From NCBI RefSeq assembly GCF_030444335.1, contig NZ_CP128595.1, forward strand, positions 930,001 to 994,000: a stretch of DNA of 64,000 bases, given 5' to 3'. The notes beneath the pieces are model-generated. The model searched no databases and had not been told where the DNA came from. It saw only the letters and a list, made by a program, of their open reading frames with translations. This document shows positions 8,175 through 17,083 of the stretch, one piece after another. This stretch comes from Polaribacter huanghezhanensis (GTDB lineage: Bacteria; Bacteroidota; Bacteroidia; Flavobacteriales; Flavobacteriaceae). The first letter of the stretch is position 1; each line of letters opens with the position of its first letter. The position numbers and the translations under genes were made by a program.

Positions 8175-9287
8175 ATGAAAAAAACTTTTTTATCGATTTT
8201 AGCAATTGCAGCAATTGCTTTTTCAAACTGTACAACTTCTAGTATTGAACCAGTAATGGGTTTTCAAGTAGATGCAACAAACTTTAAAGGGACAATAACA
8301 CAAGGAACTGTTTCTTTAGACGCAAGTGTAGAATATAATTTAACAGGAGCATTGATAATTGAAAACGGCGCTAAATTAATAATTCCAGCGGGAACTGTTA
8401 TTAAAGCTTCTGGAGGAACAAGCGCCTATATTGCAGTAGCACAAGGAGGTAAGATTTACGTTGATGGGACTGCAACAAATCCAGTTGTAATGACTTCTTC
8501 TAAAGCCAACCCAGCTGCTGGTGATTGGGGAGGATTTGTAATCTGTGGAAAAGCGCCAACAAACAAAGGAGCAACAGCAACTGCAGAGGTTTCTGATTTA
8601 ACCTATGGAGGAGCAGAACCAAACGACAGTTCTGGTTCAATAAGATATTTAAGAGTAGAATATACTGGAGCAACTTATAACGCTTCTAAAGAGTTTAACG
8701 GAGTTTCTTTATTTGCTGTTGGTTCTGGAACAACTTTCGAATATGTTCAATCATATAATGGAGGTGATGATGGTCTTGAGTTTTTTGGAGGATCAGTAAA
8801 TGCAAAATATATTGTTTCAGTGAATTCTGGGGATGACTCAGTTGATTTTGCTGATGGGTTTACTGGATCCATAGAAAATGTTTACATAAAAGGTGTAAAT
8901 AAAGCTGGATTTGAAGGGTCAAACAATGGAGATGATGGAAACGCAACCCCAGTTACAACAACTACAATAAAAAATGCTACAATTCTTCTTGGTGGTTTAA
9001 CTGCAGCAGAAGGAGCTATTTATTACAAAGAAGGCGGAGGTAAAATTACGTATCAAAACATATATGTTGACGGGTTAAGCTTAGGAGTTAAAGTAAAAAG
9101 TACAGATACCGCTGCAAATGCAAGAATAAAAGCAGGGGATTTAATTGTAAACCCAATACAGTTTGTGAATAAGCCAGTTGGTTTTGATTATGGGGAAAAA
9201 AGTGTGATTACAGAATTAAATAATACAGGAGCAGGTTCTGGAGCAGCAGTGCCATCTTGGGCAGCTGGTTGGACAGTTGGATTGTAA
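8175..9287 (+). CDS. Surface lipoprotein with beta-helix-like repeats
   Basis: 370 residues. The N-terminus MKKTFLSILAIAAIAFSNC looks like a lipoprotein signal with Cys19, although Asn at -1 is not ideal. The mature part is Gly/Ser/Thr-rich with short repeating strands (LIIENGAKLIIPAGTVIKAS, IYVDGTATNPVVMTS, WGGFVICGKAP) and acidic Gly loops (YNGGDDGLEFFGG, NSGDDSVDFADG) suggesting a right-handed beta helix that may bind metal. It follows the TonB receptor by 120 bp, and similar receptor-lipoprotein pairs are common in Flavobacteriia. Function is unknown; a role in holding or hydrolysing the receptor's ligand at the cell surface is possible. Confidence 0.7.
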   Translation: MKKTFLSILAIAAIAFSNCTTSSIEPVMGFQVDATNFKGTITQGTVSLDASVEYNLTGALIIENGAKLIIPAGTVIKASGGTSAYIAVAQGGKIYVDGTATNPVVMTSSKANPAAGDWGGFVICGKAPTNKGATATAEVSDLTYGGAEPNDSSGSIRYLRVEYTGATYNASKEFNGVSLFAVGSGTTFEYVQSYNGGDDGLEFFGGSVNAKYIVSVNSGDDSVDFADGFTGSIENVYIKGVNKAGFEGSNNGDDGNATPVTTTTIKNATILLGGLTAAEGAIYYKEGGGKITYQNIYVDGLSLGVKVKSTDTAANARIKAGDLIVNPIQFVNKPVGFDYGEKSVITELNNTGAGSGAAVPSWAAGWTVGL

Positions 9288-9310
9288 AATATTTTGAATT
9301 AATTAGAGTA

Positions 9311-9338
9311 AAAAAGCAGGCGAAAGCCTGTTTTTTTA
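9311..9338 (+). terminator. Rho-independent terminator after the lipoprotein gene
   Basis: AGCAGGC, a GAAA tetraloop, and GCCTGTT followed by a T run. The stem has an A run on the other side, so it could work in both directions. Confidence 0.85.
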
Positions 9339-9427
9339 CTTAAAACCAATAGGTTACATTGTAAAAAATTGTATGTAACGAAGAAAATAAATAATTATTT
9401 TATATATTTATAAGATTATTTAAAGAT

Positions 9428-9754
9428 ATGAGAAAACGTTACTTTTTAATCTTTGTTTTTTGTACTTGTTTTGTTTTATTGTCTAGAGGGCAATCTAACA
9501 ACATAAAGACAACTAATATTGTTAAGTTTTCTGCCTTCCCAAACCCAGTAAATCAAGGAGTATTAACTATAAAAACGTTTAATACTAGAGAAAAAGAAGT
9601 AACCATTTATAATGTATTAGGGAAAAAAATATTTACTCAAAAGTTTTCTGGAACGATGAAACAATTAAATGTTTCTGAGATAAGTTCTGGAATTTATATA
9701 ATGAAAGTTGTTGAAGGAGATAAAGTGGCTACTAAAAAACTAGTAATCAAATAA
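9428..9754 (+). CDS. Mini-protein: signal peptide plus type IX secretion sorting domain
   Basis: 108 residues. A signal peptide (MRKRYFLIFVFCTCFVLLSRGQS) is followed after about 12 residues by a complete type A type IX sorting domain: FSAFPNPVNQGVLTI, EVTIYNVLGKKIFTQKF, LNVSEISSGIYIMKVVEGDKVATKKLVIK. The domain normally forms the last 70-80 residues of large secreted proteins, so here it has essentially no passenger. It lies behind the receptor and lipoprotein genes but after a terminator, so it has its own transcription. It may be a remnant of a larger protein or a stand-alone small surface protein. Confidence 0.8.
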   Translation: MRKRYFLIFVFCTCFVLLSRGQSNNIKTTNIVKFSAFPNPVNQGVLTIKTFNTREKEVTIYNVLGKKIFTQKFSGTMKQLNVSEISSGIYIMKVVEGDKVATKKLVIK

Positions 9755-9780
9755 CTTTTACAAGAAAATTACATAAAAAA

Positions 9781-9808
9781 AAGCCTCGAATTTTCGAGGT
9801 TTTTTTAT
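9781..9808 (+). terminator. Terminator after the mini type IX protein
   Basis: CCTCGAA and TTCGAGG form a short stem with AA/TT closing pairs, followed by seven T residues. Confidence 0.8.
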
Positions 9809-9840
9809 TTTTAGTAACTTCACAGTAAAAATTTTCTGCT

Positions 9841-10557
9841 ATGAATTTACATTTAAAACTAGAGAACATCTTATTTATAGACATAGAAACGGTTCCGCAA
9901 GAAGCTTCTTGGAACTCAGTTTCTGAAAACACAAAACAGCTTTTTGATCAAAAAACAAAATACCAACGCAAGGAAGAATTTACCGTTGAGGAATTTTACG
10001 AACGTGCCGGAATTTGGGCAGAATTTGGAAAAATTATTTGCATTTCGGCGGGTTTTTTTGTGAATCAAAAGAATGAAAAACAACTGCGGGTAAAATCATT
10101 TTTTGGTGATGATGAAAAAGAGCTGTTAGTTGACTTTAAAAAGCTGTTAGACACACATTTTAATAAGAATGAGCATGTTTTGTGCGCACATAATGGAAAA
10201 GAATTCGACTTTCCGTACATCGCCAGAAGAATGATTGTGCACAGAATTGAATTGCCAAAAAAACTCAATCTGTTTGGTAAAAAACCATGGGAAATTCCGC
10301 ATTTAGACACCATGGAATTATGGAAGTTTGGAGATTACAAACATTATTCTTCCTTAAAATTATTAACATCTATTTTAGGAATTCCATCACCTAAAGATGA
10401 TATTGACGGTAGCGAAGTTGCAAACGTGTATTACAAAGAGAAAAATGTAGACAGAATTGTAACCTATTGCGAAAAAGATACAGTTGCTGTTGCTCAATTA
10501 GTCTTGCGTTTTAACAATGAAGAATTGCTCGAAGAATATCAAATTGTAAGCGCGTAA
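9841..10557 (+). CDS. 3'-5' exonuclease, DEDD (PolB-exo2-like) family
   Basis: 238 residues with a ribonuclease-H-like fold. Exo I is LFIDIETVP (D14, E16). A middle segment has CAHNGKEFDFPYIARR with the Exo II Asp. Exo III is YCEKDTVAVAQL. This set matches the predicted DNA-polymerase-B-like 3'-5' exonucleases that occur as stand-alone proteins in Bacteroidota, and it probably processes DNA or RNA ends in the cytosol. ATG 9841 follows a terminator by about 30 bp. It ends 1 bp before the end of the convergent ABC-F gene. The natural substrate is not known to me. Confidence 0.85.
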   Translation: MNLHLKLENILFIDIETVPQEASWNSVSENTKQLFDQKTKYQRKEEFTVEEFYERAGIWAEFGKIICISAGFFVNQKNEKQLRVKSFFGDDEKELLVDFKKLLDTHFNKNEHVLCAHNGKEFDFPYIARRMIVHRIELPKKLNLFGKKPWEIPHLDTMELWKFGDYKHYSSLKLLTSILGIPSPKDDIDGSEVANVYYKEKNVDRIVTYCEKDTVAVAQLVLRFNNEELLEEYQIVSA

Positions 10558-10558
10558 G

Positions 10559-12430
10559 TTATCCTTCTAACTTCATAGAAAGCTCTAACCAACGTTCTTC
10601 TTTTTGCCCTAAATCAGCAATAATTTTTTGTAATTCTTGTGATTTTTCATTGATTTCTTCTGATGAAATTTCATTGTTAGCAAACTGATGTTCAATCTGA
10701 GTTTTCTTCTTTTCTAACTTAGCAATATCGGTTTCTAGCAAACCAAATTCTCTATTTTCATTAAAACTTAGTTTTCCTTTAGGGCTAGAAGTAGATTTTG
10801 TGACTTCTTTTTTTGATGAAAGGATATTCGGTTTTTCTTCTCTAGGTTTAGAATCTTCATAGGCTCTAAAATCTGAATAATTTCCAGGAAAATTTTCTAT
10901 AACACCATCTCCTCTAAACACAAAAAGAGAATCCATTATTTTGTCCATAAAATACCTGTCGTGAGAAACTACCAATAAGTTTCCAGGAAAATCTAACAAG
11001 AAATCTTCTAAGACATTTAAGGTTATAACATCTAAATCGTTTGTGGGTTCATCTAAAATTAAAAAGTTTGGATTCTGAATTAAAACCGCACATAAATACA
11101 AGCGTTTTTGTTCCCCTCCACTTAATTTTTCTACAAAATCGTGTTGCTTTTTTCTGTCGAATAAAAAGCGTTCTAATAATTGACCAGCGGTAATTTTTCG
11201 TCCTTTGGTTAACGGAATAAATTCTCCAAATTCTCTAATTACCTCAATTACTTTTTGCCCTTCTTTTATAACGATTCCGCTTTGTGTATAATACCCAAAT
11301 TTTACGGTTTCACCTAACACAACTTTACCGCCATCAACAGGAATTTTTTGTGTAATTAGATTTAAGAAAGTCGATTTTCCTGTTCCGTTTTTACCAATAA
11401 TCCCGATGCGTTCTCCACGCTTAAAAACGTATTCAAATCCATCTAAAATCAAGGTGTCATCAAATGATTTTTTAATTTTATGAAGCTCTAAAATTTTACT
11501 TCCTAAGCGTTCCATATTAATCTCTAACTGAACCTGATGATCTTGTCTTCTCTTGTGTGCTTTTTCTTTGATTTCGTAAAAATCGTCAATTCTAGATTTC
11601 GATTTTGTGGTTCTTGCTTTTGGTTGACGACGCATCCAATCTAGTTCTTTATTGTAAAGGTTTTTTGCCTTTTCTACCGTAGTTTGCTCTAGCGCAATTC
11701 GCTCTTCTTTTTTCTCTAAATAATACGAATAATTCCCTTTATATCTGTATAATTTTCCGTGATCTAATTCTACAATTTCGTTACAAACACGTTCTAAAAA
11801 ATAACGATCGTGCGTTACCATAAAAAGAGTTATTTTTTCTTTAGCAAAGTAACTTTCTAACCATTCAATCATTTCTAAATCTAAATGATTTGTTGGTTCG
11901 TCTAAAATTAATAAATCGGGTTTATTGATTAAAATAGTTGCTAAAGCCAAGCGTTTTTTTTGTCCACCAGAAAGCTCGGAAACCTTTTGCTGTAAATTCT
12001 CGAACTTTAATTTTGATAAAATTTGTTTGTATTGGGTGTCAAAATCCCAGGCGTTGTGTTGTTCCATCAACTCAAAAGCTTTTTGATACGCTTCTGCATT
12101 TTCTGGATCTTCTAAAGCTTTGTTGTATTGCTCAATAACTTGTAAGGTTTTGTTTTCTGAAGAAAAAACAACTTCTTTAATGGTAAGTGTTGGATCTAAC
12201 TCATCATTTTGTGCTAAATACGAAATCTGAATTCCTTTTCTACTAATTACTTGTCCAGTATCTGGAACATCTAAACCAGCAATAATGTTTAAAATGGATG
12301 TTTTTCCACTTCCGTTTTTGGCAACAAAGGCAACTTTTTGATCTTTGTTTATGCCAAACGAAAGTTCTTCAAAAAGAATTCTTTCGCCGTAAGATTTTGA
12401 GATGTTTTCTACTGATAAGTAATTCACCAT
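10559..12430 (-). CDS. ABC-F family ATPase, Uup-like
   Basis: 623 residues, two ABC domains and no membrane segments. First domain: Walker A AKNGSGKTSIL near residues 38-47, signature LSGGQKKRLALA, Walker B LLILDEPTNHLDL. Second domain: GKNGTGKSTFL, LSGGEQKRLYLC, FLILDEPTNDLDV. The linker is rich in Lys/Arg (DWMRRQPKARTTKSKSRIDDF), as in ABC-F proteins that act on the ribosome. The C-terminal 90 residues are a charged coiled coil (EREFGLLETDIAKLEKKK region), as in Uup. It is likely a translation or ribosome-associated factor rather than an exporter; antibiotic resistance cannot be judged. Confidence 0.92.
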   Translation of the reverse strand: MVNYLSVENISKSYGERILFEELSFGINKDQKVAFVAKNGSGKTSILNIIAGLDVPDTGQVISRKGIQISYLAQNDELDPTLTIKEVVFSSENKTLQVIEQYNKALEDPENAEAYQKAFELMEQHNAWDFDTQYKQILSKLKFENLQQKVSELSGGQKKRLALATILINKPDLLILDEPTNHLDLEMIEWLESYFAKEKITLFMVTHDRYFLERVCNEIVELDHGKLYRYKGNYSYYLEKKEERIALEQTTVEKAKNLYNKELDWMRRQPKARTTKSKSRIDDFYEIKEKAHKRRQDHQVQLEINMERLGSKILELHKIKKSFDDTLILDGFEYVFKRGERIGIIGKNGTGKSTFLNLITQKIPVDGGKVVLGETVKFGYYTQSGIVIKEGQKVIEVIREFGEFIPLTKGRKITAGQLLERFLFDRKKQHDFVEKLSGGEQKRLYLCAVLIQNPNFLILDEPTNDLDVITLNVLEDFLLDFPGNLLVVSHDRYFMDKIMDSLFVFRGDGVIENFPGNYSDFRAYEDSKPREEKPNILSSKKEVTKSTSSPKGKLSFNENREFGLLETDIAKLEKKKTQIEHQFANNEISSEEINEKSQELQKIIADLGQKEERWLELSMKLEG

Positions 12431-12544
12431 AAAAAGTTTTCACAAAGAACCTAAAAACAAATCAAACTATAAGAGGTTTTAGGCAATTTATCTTTTAAGA
12501 ATTATTATAAATACTATCTTGCAACGTTATTAGTTATAATTCTA

Positions 12545-13489
12545 ATGAAATTAAGCGTTACTTCTTTTTTTTTACTTCTTTTTTTGTGGAATCCAATTGC
12601 TGGATTTTCACAAAATAGCATTCCGATTTCATCAAATTTAAAAGAAGAAAACTTTTTAAAATTTCAAAATCATTTTTTTAAAGCTTTGGCGCAAAAAGCG
12701 ATTTATAATTATAGAGTTGCCATAGAAAATCTAGAAAAATGTAACGAATTGAAGCCAAATGATGTTTCGGTATTGTTTGAACTTTCTAAAAATTACTTAA
12801 TGATGAAACGCTTTTTAGAAGCAGAACAATACGCTGTTCAAGCTTTAAAAATTGCCTCTGATAATTATTGGGTTTTAGAACACTTAGGAAGAATATATTT
12901 AGCATCGAGCAATATTAATAGCGCGATTGTAATTCAAAAAAAAATTATAGAAATCAACCCAAAAGAAAAGGAAAAATTGGTGTTTTTGTATTTTCAAAAC
13001 AATCAATTAGAACAAGCAAATACCCTTTTGGTTGCTTTAGAAAAAGAAAATCAGTTGACACCAAACTTGGTTCAGTTTAAAAAGCGATTTTTTAAAAAAA
13101 TGATTCAAAAAACAGCAATTAAAAGCGAAAATTTGCAAGATTTAATCGCCAAATTTGAATCTGATAAAAGTTTTGAAACGCTTCGTAAAATAGTAACCTT
13201 GCCAACAATTACGAATAAGCAGTTGCTTTTTTACAGCAACAAAGGTTTAGAATTGTTTCCGGCGCAAGCATTTGTGTATTTAATGAATGCGAAAGCATTA
13301 AATAAAAACAATAATTTTGAAAAAGCCATTGAACAATTAACAAACGGAATTGATTTTGTAATTGACGATAATAATTTAGAAGCCTCTTTTTACGAAGAAT
13401 TAGCCATAAGTTATGGTAAATTAGGCAAGGAAAAAGAAGCAATAAAAAACAAAAATAAAGCGTTAGCATTACGTAAAAAACAAGAATAG
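12545..13489 (+). CDS. Secreted tetratricopeptide-repeat protein
   Basis: 314 residues. The signal peptide MKLSVTSFFLLLFLWNPIAGFSQ is followed by TPR units: AIYNYRVAIENLEKCNELKPNDV, SVLFELSKNYLMMKRFLEAEQYAVQAL and YWVLEHLGRIYLASSNINSAI. A further pair near the C-terminus contains NFEKAIEQLTNGI and GKLGKEKEAIKNKNKAL. It probably acts as a periplasmic scaffold. It is the first gene of a tight operon with a DUF4292 lipoprotein (2 bp gap) and an EnvC-like protein (1 bp overlap), a trio I recognise as conserved in Flavobacteriaceae, which suggests a role in envelope assembly or division. A TATCTTG sequence about 30 bp upstream resembles the -7 element with one base missing. Confidence 0.85.
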   Translation: MKLSVTSFFLLLFLWNPIAGFSQNSIPISSNLKEENFLKFQNHFFKALAQKAIYNYRVAIENLEKCNELKPNDVSVLFELSKNYLMMKRFLEAEQYAVQALKIASDNYWVLEHLGRIYLASSNINSAIVIQKKIIEINPKEKEKLVFLYFQNNQLEQANTLLVALEKENQLTPNLVQFKKRFFKKMIQKTAIKSENLQDLIAKFESDKSFETLRKIVTLPTITNKQLLFYSNKGLELFPAQAFVYLMNAKALNKNNNFEKAIEQLTNGIDFVIDDNNLEASFYEELAISYGKLGKEKEAIKNKNKALALRKKQE

Positions 13490-13491
13490 AA

Positions 13492-14265
13492 ATGAAATTT
13501 TTTAGCGCTTTATTAATATTAATGCTAGCAATTACCTCGTGTAAATCTACCAAAACAGCTCTTGGAACTTCGGCTGAAATAAAATCAATGTCAGTAAGAA
13601 AAGTTTCTAAAAAATATCTTCAAAATACATTTCATAAAAACACCGTTGAAGCGAAACTTAAAGTTGCATATCAAGACAACAACAACAAACAAAAATTAAG
13701 CGTAAAATTACGAATAGAAAAAGACAGCGTTATTTGGCTAAACGCAACGTATATTGGCGTAATTGTGGCAAGAGTTAAGATAACACCCAATTCGGTTAGT
13801 TATTACGAAAAACTAAATAGAACGTATTTTAAAGGCGATTTTAATGCGTTAAAAAACATGTTAGGAACCGATATTAATTTTACACAATTACAAAACTTAT
13901 TATTGGGTCAAACAATTTTTGATTTAAACGCTCAAAAATACAGAGCAGTTGTTGATACGAATGCACATTTATTAATGCCAGTACAACAAAAAGCATTGTT
14001 CGATGTTTTCTTTTGGATCAACCCCGTTCATTTTAAATTAGACAAACAAGAATTGCATAATTCGTTTAAAAATCAAACACTAAAAGTTGCTTATAAAAGA
14101 TATACAAAAATCGATGGAGAAACTTTTCCGAAGAACATCGAAATTAGAGCAACAGGAAATGATACATTTACAAATATTGATATAGAATTTAGATCGGTTA
14201 TTTTTGATAAAGTATTTTCAACTCCATTTAAAGTTCCTAGCGGATATAAACAAGTTGTTTTTTAA
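13492..14265 (+). CDS. DUF4292 outer-membrane lipoprotein
   Basis: 257 residues. The lipoprotein signal MKFFSALLILMLAITSC has Cys17 with a good lipobox. The mature protein is beta-rich (VEAKLKVAYQDNNNKQKLSVKLRI, DSVIWLNATYIGVIVARVKIT, NRTYFKGDF, FDVFFWINPVHFKL) and matches DUF4292, a LolA/LolB-like fold found in Bacteroidota. A role in lipoprotein or lipid handling at the outer membrane is plausible but unproven. It starts 2 bp after the TPR gene, and its stop codon shares a base with the next ATG (TAATG), so translation is probably coupled. Confidence 0.87.
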   Translation: MKFFSALLILMLAITSCKSTKTALGTSAEIKSMSVRKVSKKYLQNTFHKNTVEAKLKVAYQDNNNKQKLSVKLRIEKDSVIWLNATYIGVIVARVKITPNSVSYYEKLNRTYFKGDFNALKNMLGTDINFTQLQNLLLGQTIFDLNAQKYRAVVDTNAHLLMPVQQKALFDVFFWINPVHFKLDKQELHNSFKNQTLKVAYKRYTKIDGETFPKNIEIRATGNDTFTNIDIEFRSVIFDKVFSTPFKVPSGYKQVVF

Positions 14266-15482
14266 TGAAAGCTTTTAAACTTTTTTTCTGTTTTTTTCTG
14301 ATCGCATTATTTTCGAATAATGCTGTTTCTCAGGCGCAAACAAAAAAACAATTAGAAGAAAAAAGACAAAAATTAAAACAAGAAATTTCTAAAGTAAACA
14401 AGTTGTTGTTTACCGTACAAACGAAAGAAAAAAACGCATTAGATGCTTTAGAAGATCTCAATCAAAAAATTGTAACAAGAGCAGCATATATAGAATCTAT
14501 CAATAAAGAAGCGGCATTTTTATCATCAGAAATAAAACAAAACGAAAGAAAAATTACCAAATTAACCAAACAACTTACGGCTTTAAAGAAAGATTATGCC
14601 GATATGATTTTTAAATCCTATAAAAGCAAATCTAAACAAAGTCAGTTGTTGTTTTTAATGTCTTCTCAGAGTTTTCAGCAAGCATATAAACGTGTGCAGT
14701 ATATGAAACAATATACGAAATTTAGAAAAAAACAAGGACAAGAAATTGTTTTGCAAACTGATGTCATCAAAAAACTAAACGACTCACTGTTATTTAAAAA
14801 GCAAGAAAAAGACACGTTGATAAAAGTAGAAACAGAAGAGAAACAAAAGATAGAAATTGATAAAAAAAATAAAACAAAACTTGTTTCTCAAATCAAAAAG
14901 AAAGAAAAGCAGTACATCAAAGAAATAAAAGCGAAGCAAAAAGAAGACCGTAAAATTGCTGCTCAGATAGATAAAATTATTAAAGACGCCATTGCAAAAT
15001 CAAACGCGAATAAAGCAAATAAAAAATCAACCAGTTTTGCATTAACGCCAGCCGCAAAAGCATTGGCAAAAAAGTTTGAAAGCAATAAAGGAAAATTACC
15101 TTGGCCTGTAAAAAGTGGTTTGGTTGTAAGAAAATTCGGAAAACAACCGCATCCAACATTACGTGGAATTACAATTACAAGTTCTGGTTTGCATATAGCT
15201 ACAGAAAAAGGAGCAACAGCTCAAAGTGTTTTTAACGGAAAAGTTTTGGCAATACAAGTTTTATCTGGCGGAAGAAAAGCCGTTTTAATTCAGCATGGAA
15301 ATTACATTACCACGTATAATAATTTAGAAACCTTAGCTGTAAATAAAGGCGATAATGTTGTAACTGGACAAGTTTTAGGGAAAATATTTACCAATAAGGT
15401 TACCGGAAAAACCACGTTAATATTTGTGTTACACAAAGAAACACAACGACAAAACCCAACAAATTGGTTGTTAAAAAGATAG
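14265..15482 (+). CDS. EnvC-like murein hydrolase activator (LytM/M23 fold)
   Basis: 405 residues. A signal peptide ends near VSQAQT, and a long charged coiled coil runs from about residue 27 to 250 (KKQLEEKRQKLKQEISKVNKLL onwards). The C-terminal LytM domain begins at KLPWPVKSGLVVRKFG. HGNYITTYNNLE is kept, but the first metal ligands are not recognisable (GITITSSGLHIATEKG instead of an HxxxD loop) and the last motif reads FVLHKE rather than HFE. The degenerate site and the coiled coil match EnvC, which activates amidases during septum splitting instead of cutting peptidoglycan itself. Third gene of the TPR-DUF4292-envC operon. Confidence 0.85.
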   Translation: MKAFKLFFCFFLIALFSNNAVSQAQTKKQLEEKRQKLKQEISKVNKLLFTVQTKEKNALDALEDLNQKIVTRAAYIESINKEAAFLSSEIKQNERKITKLTKQLTALKKDYADMIFKSYKSKSKQSQLLFLMSSQSFQQAYKRVQYMKQYTKFRKKQGQEIVLQTDVIKKLNDSLLFKKQEKDTLIKVETEEKQKIEIDKKNKTKLVSQIKKKEKQYIKEIKAKQKEDRKIAAQIDKIIKDAIAKSNANKANKKSTSFALTPAAKALAKKFESNKGKLPWPVKSGLVVRKFGKQPHPTLRGITITSSGLHIATEKGATAQSVFNGKVLAIQVLSGGRKAVLIQHGNYITTYNNLETLAVNKGDNVVTGQVLGKIFTNKVTGKTTLIFVLHKETQRQNPTNWLLKR

Positions 15483-15483
15483 T

Positions 15484-15993
15484 TTAGATAAACAAAGCTT
15501 TTAATTCAGTCGCTTTGTTTGGCTCCAGTTTTCCAGATAAAATCAAGCTCAATTGTTTTCTTCTTAATGCGCCATCAAAACGTTCTTTTTCTAGTGCTGT
15601 TTCTGGTGTAATTTGCGGAACAGGAACTGGACTTCCAGTTTCATCAACAGCAACAAAGGTATAAATTCCTTCGTTTACTCTTGCTCTTTCTCCAGATTCT
15701 CTATCTTCAATCCAAACATCTACATAGATTTCCATAGAAGATTTAAAAGCACGAGAAACTTTTGCTTCTACAGTAACCACGCTTCCAACCGGAACTGCCT
15801 TTGTAAACGCAACATGATTTACAGATGCAGTTACAACAATTCTTCTAGAATGACGACGAGCAGCAATGCTACAAGCACGATCCATTCTTGCAAGAATTTC
15901 TCCACCAAATAAATTATTTAAAGGATTTGTTTCGCCGGGTAAAACCATGTCTGTTAAAACAGTTAATGATTCTTTTGGAGTTTTTGAATGCAT
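15484..15993 (-). CDS. Acyl-CoA thioesterase (hot-dog fold)
   Basis: 169 residues, single hot-dog domain. It carries LPGETNPLNNLFGGEILARMD, the N-terminal active-site segment of YciA/ACOT-type thioesterases, then RRHSRRIVVTASVNHVAF, and the strands VTVEAKVSRAFKSSMEIYVDVWIED and YTFVAVDETGSPVPVP. It hydrolyses acyl-CoA to free acid and CoA in the cytosol; chain-length preference cannot be told. It is convergent with the envC-like gene, 1 bp apart. Its own -7 element lies 26 bp before the ATG. Confidence 0.92.
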   Translation of the reverse strand: MHSKTPKESLTVLTDMVLPGETNPLNNLFGGEILARMDRACSIAARRHSRRIVVTASVNHVAFTKAVPVGSVVTVEAKVSRAFKSSMEIYVDVWIEDRESGERARVNEGIYTFVAVDETGSPVPVPQITPETALEKERFDGALRRKQLSLILSGKLEPNKATELKALFI

Positions 15994-16018
15994 CAGAAAT
16001 AGAATTTTAAATTCTCCG

Positions 16019-16026
16019 CAAAGATA
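16019..16026 (-). promoter_or_regulatory. -7 element TATCTTTG for the thioesterase gene
   Basis: On the minus strand TATCTTTGC, a full match to the Bacteroidota -7 consensus, lies about 25 bp upstream of the ATG at 15993. Confidence 0.6.
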
Positions 16027-16078
16027 AGTAATAAGAGATAAATGGTATTGCGGTATTCGTATTAAAAAAAAGTGTTTT

Positions 16079-16987
16079 TTAATGTAATTTCTTTATAAAC
16101 ATCCAAGCGTCTTCAGAATAATTATCTCTAATTTTTGCTAAGTTTTTATACGCTTGTGCTCTGGTTTCGAAACTAGCATACGTTACTTGCGTTAAGCCCC
16201 ATTTATTTTTTCCAATAATTTCTGCGTTAAAACCTTTTGCTTTTAATTGGCGCAATTTTTTTTCTGCATTTTCTGGAAATTCAAAAGCTCCAGCAATAAT
16301 ATGGAAGTTTTTAGGCGATTCTTTTGCAACATTTAATTGAATTGTAGGCAACGGATCTCCAATAACAAAAGTTGCAGACTGAATTTTCTTTTCAACATCT
16401 AATTGCTGTTTTGCGTACTGTTCTTTTAGTTGATTGTTTTGAAAGCCATTCCAACCAATTGTGCCAACAGTTAAAAATATGGCAGCTGCTGCAGCATATT
16501 TTAAAAAGGGTGATGATTTTTTACGAGCAATAACAGGCGTTAATTTTGTTGCTTGTTGTTGATATTCTAAACGTTTTACCGCAGGAGAACTTAAAGCGCT
16601 CATCCCAAAAGTTTCAATCAAATAATTTGATTCAGAATTTGGCTCAAAAATTAGCTGATGCTCTTTATTTAAAGACAAACAACCAACTTTACCAATAACA
16701 ACAGCTTCCGTTTTTAATTGAACATTCCAACTTTTTACAACTGCACTAATTTTTTCTGATGCTTTTTCAAAAGAAATATTTTCTGATGATGCAATATGAT
16801 TTGCTAATAAACCATCATTATTTTTTAAATGCGAATTGAACGTAATTTGTTTTGTTGGCGGATAAAAGGTGTGTGAAAAATGATTCACTTTTGCCGAAAT
16901 GGCGTTGGTTACAAATCCTCCAAAATTTGGTATAATTACGCAATCGTATCTGTATAATAAATCGTTGATGTAGCTAGTTAAAGTCAT
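16079..16987 (-). CDS. HU-CCDC81 and SPOR domain-containing protein
   Basis: 302 residues from the ATG at 16987. The N-terminus (MTLTSYINDLLYRYDCVIIP, then NFGGFVTN) is the HU-CCDC81 domain, about residues 1-130. One membrane helix follows (FLKYAAAAAIFLTVGTIGW). The C-terminal SPOR domain (FHIIAGAFEFPENAEKKLRQL to AWMFIKKL) binds denuded peptidoglycan. The domain order suggests a single-pass division-site protein with its HU-like part in the cytosol. A longer reading from 17029 adds 14 residues but would start upstream of the -7 box at 16993-17000, so I prefer 16987. Confidence 0.88.
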   Translation of the reverse strand: MTLTSYINDLLYRYDCVIIPNFGGFVTNAISAKVNHFSHTFYPPTKQITFNSHLKNNDGLLANHIASSENISFEKASEKISAVVKSWNVQLKTEAVVIGKVGCLSLNKEHQLIFEPNSESNYLIETFGMSALSSPAVKRLEYQQQATKLTPVIARKKSSPFLKYAAAAAIFLTVGTIGWNGFQNNQLKEQYAKQQLDVEKKIQSATFVIGDPLPTIQLNVAKESPKNFHIIAGAFEFPENAEKKLRQLKAKGFNAEIIGKNKWGLTQVTYASFETRAQAYKNLAKIRDNYSEDAWMFIKKLH

Positions 16988-16992
16988 AAAAA

Positions 16993-17000
16993 CAAAGTTA
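16993..17000 (-). promoter_or_regulatory. -7 element TAACTTTG for the SPOR-domain gene
   Basis: On the minus strand TAACTTTG ends 5 bp before the preferred ATG, implying a very short or absent 5' leader. It decides between the two possible starts. Confidence 0.55.
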
Positions 17001-17083
17001 GTATTTTTTTGTAAAAAAAACGAATGCAATTAGAAACTTATCAACAAAAATTTGTTGTATCTTGACTGTCAAATTATTGCGGT

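Noticed and set aside
15613..15912. Plus-strand ORF of 99 codons opposite the thioesterase gene
   Set aside because: Composition (Asn/Ser/Cys-rich) is typical of an antisense shadow; the thioesterase on the minus strand is clearly the real gene.
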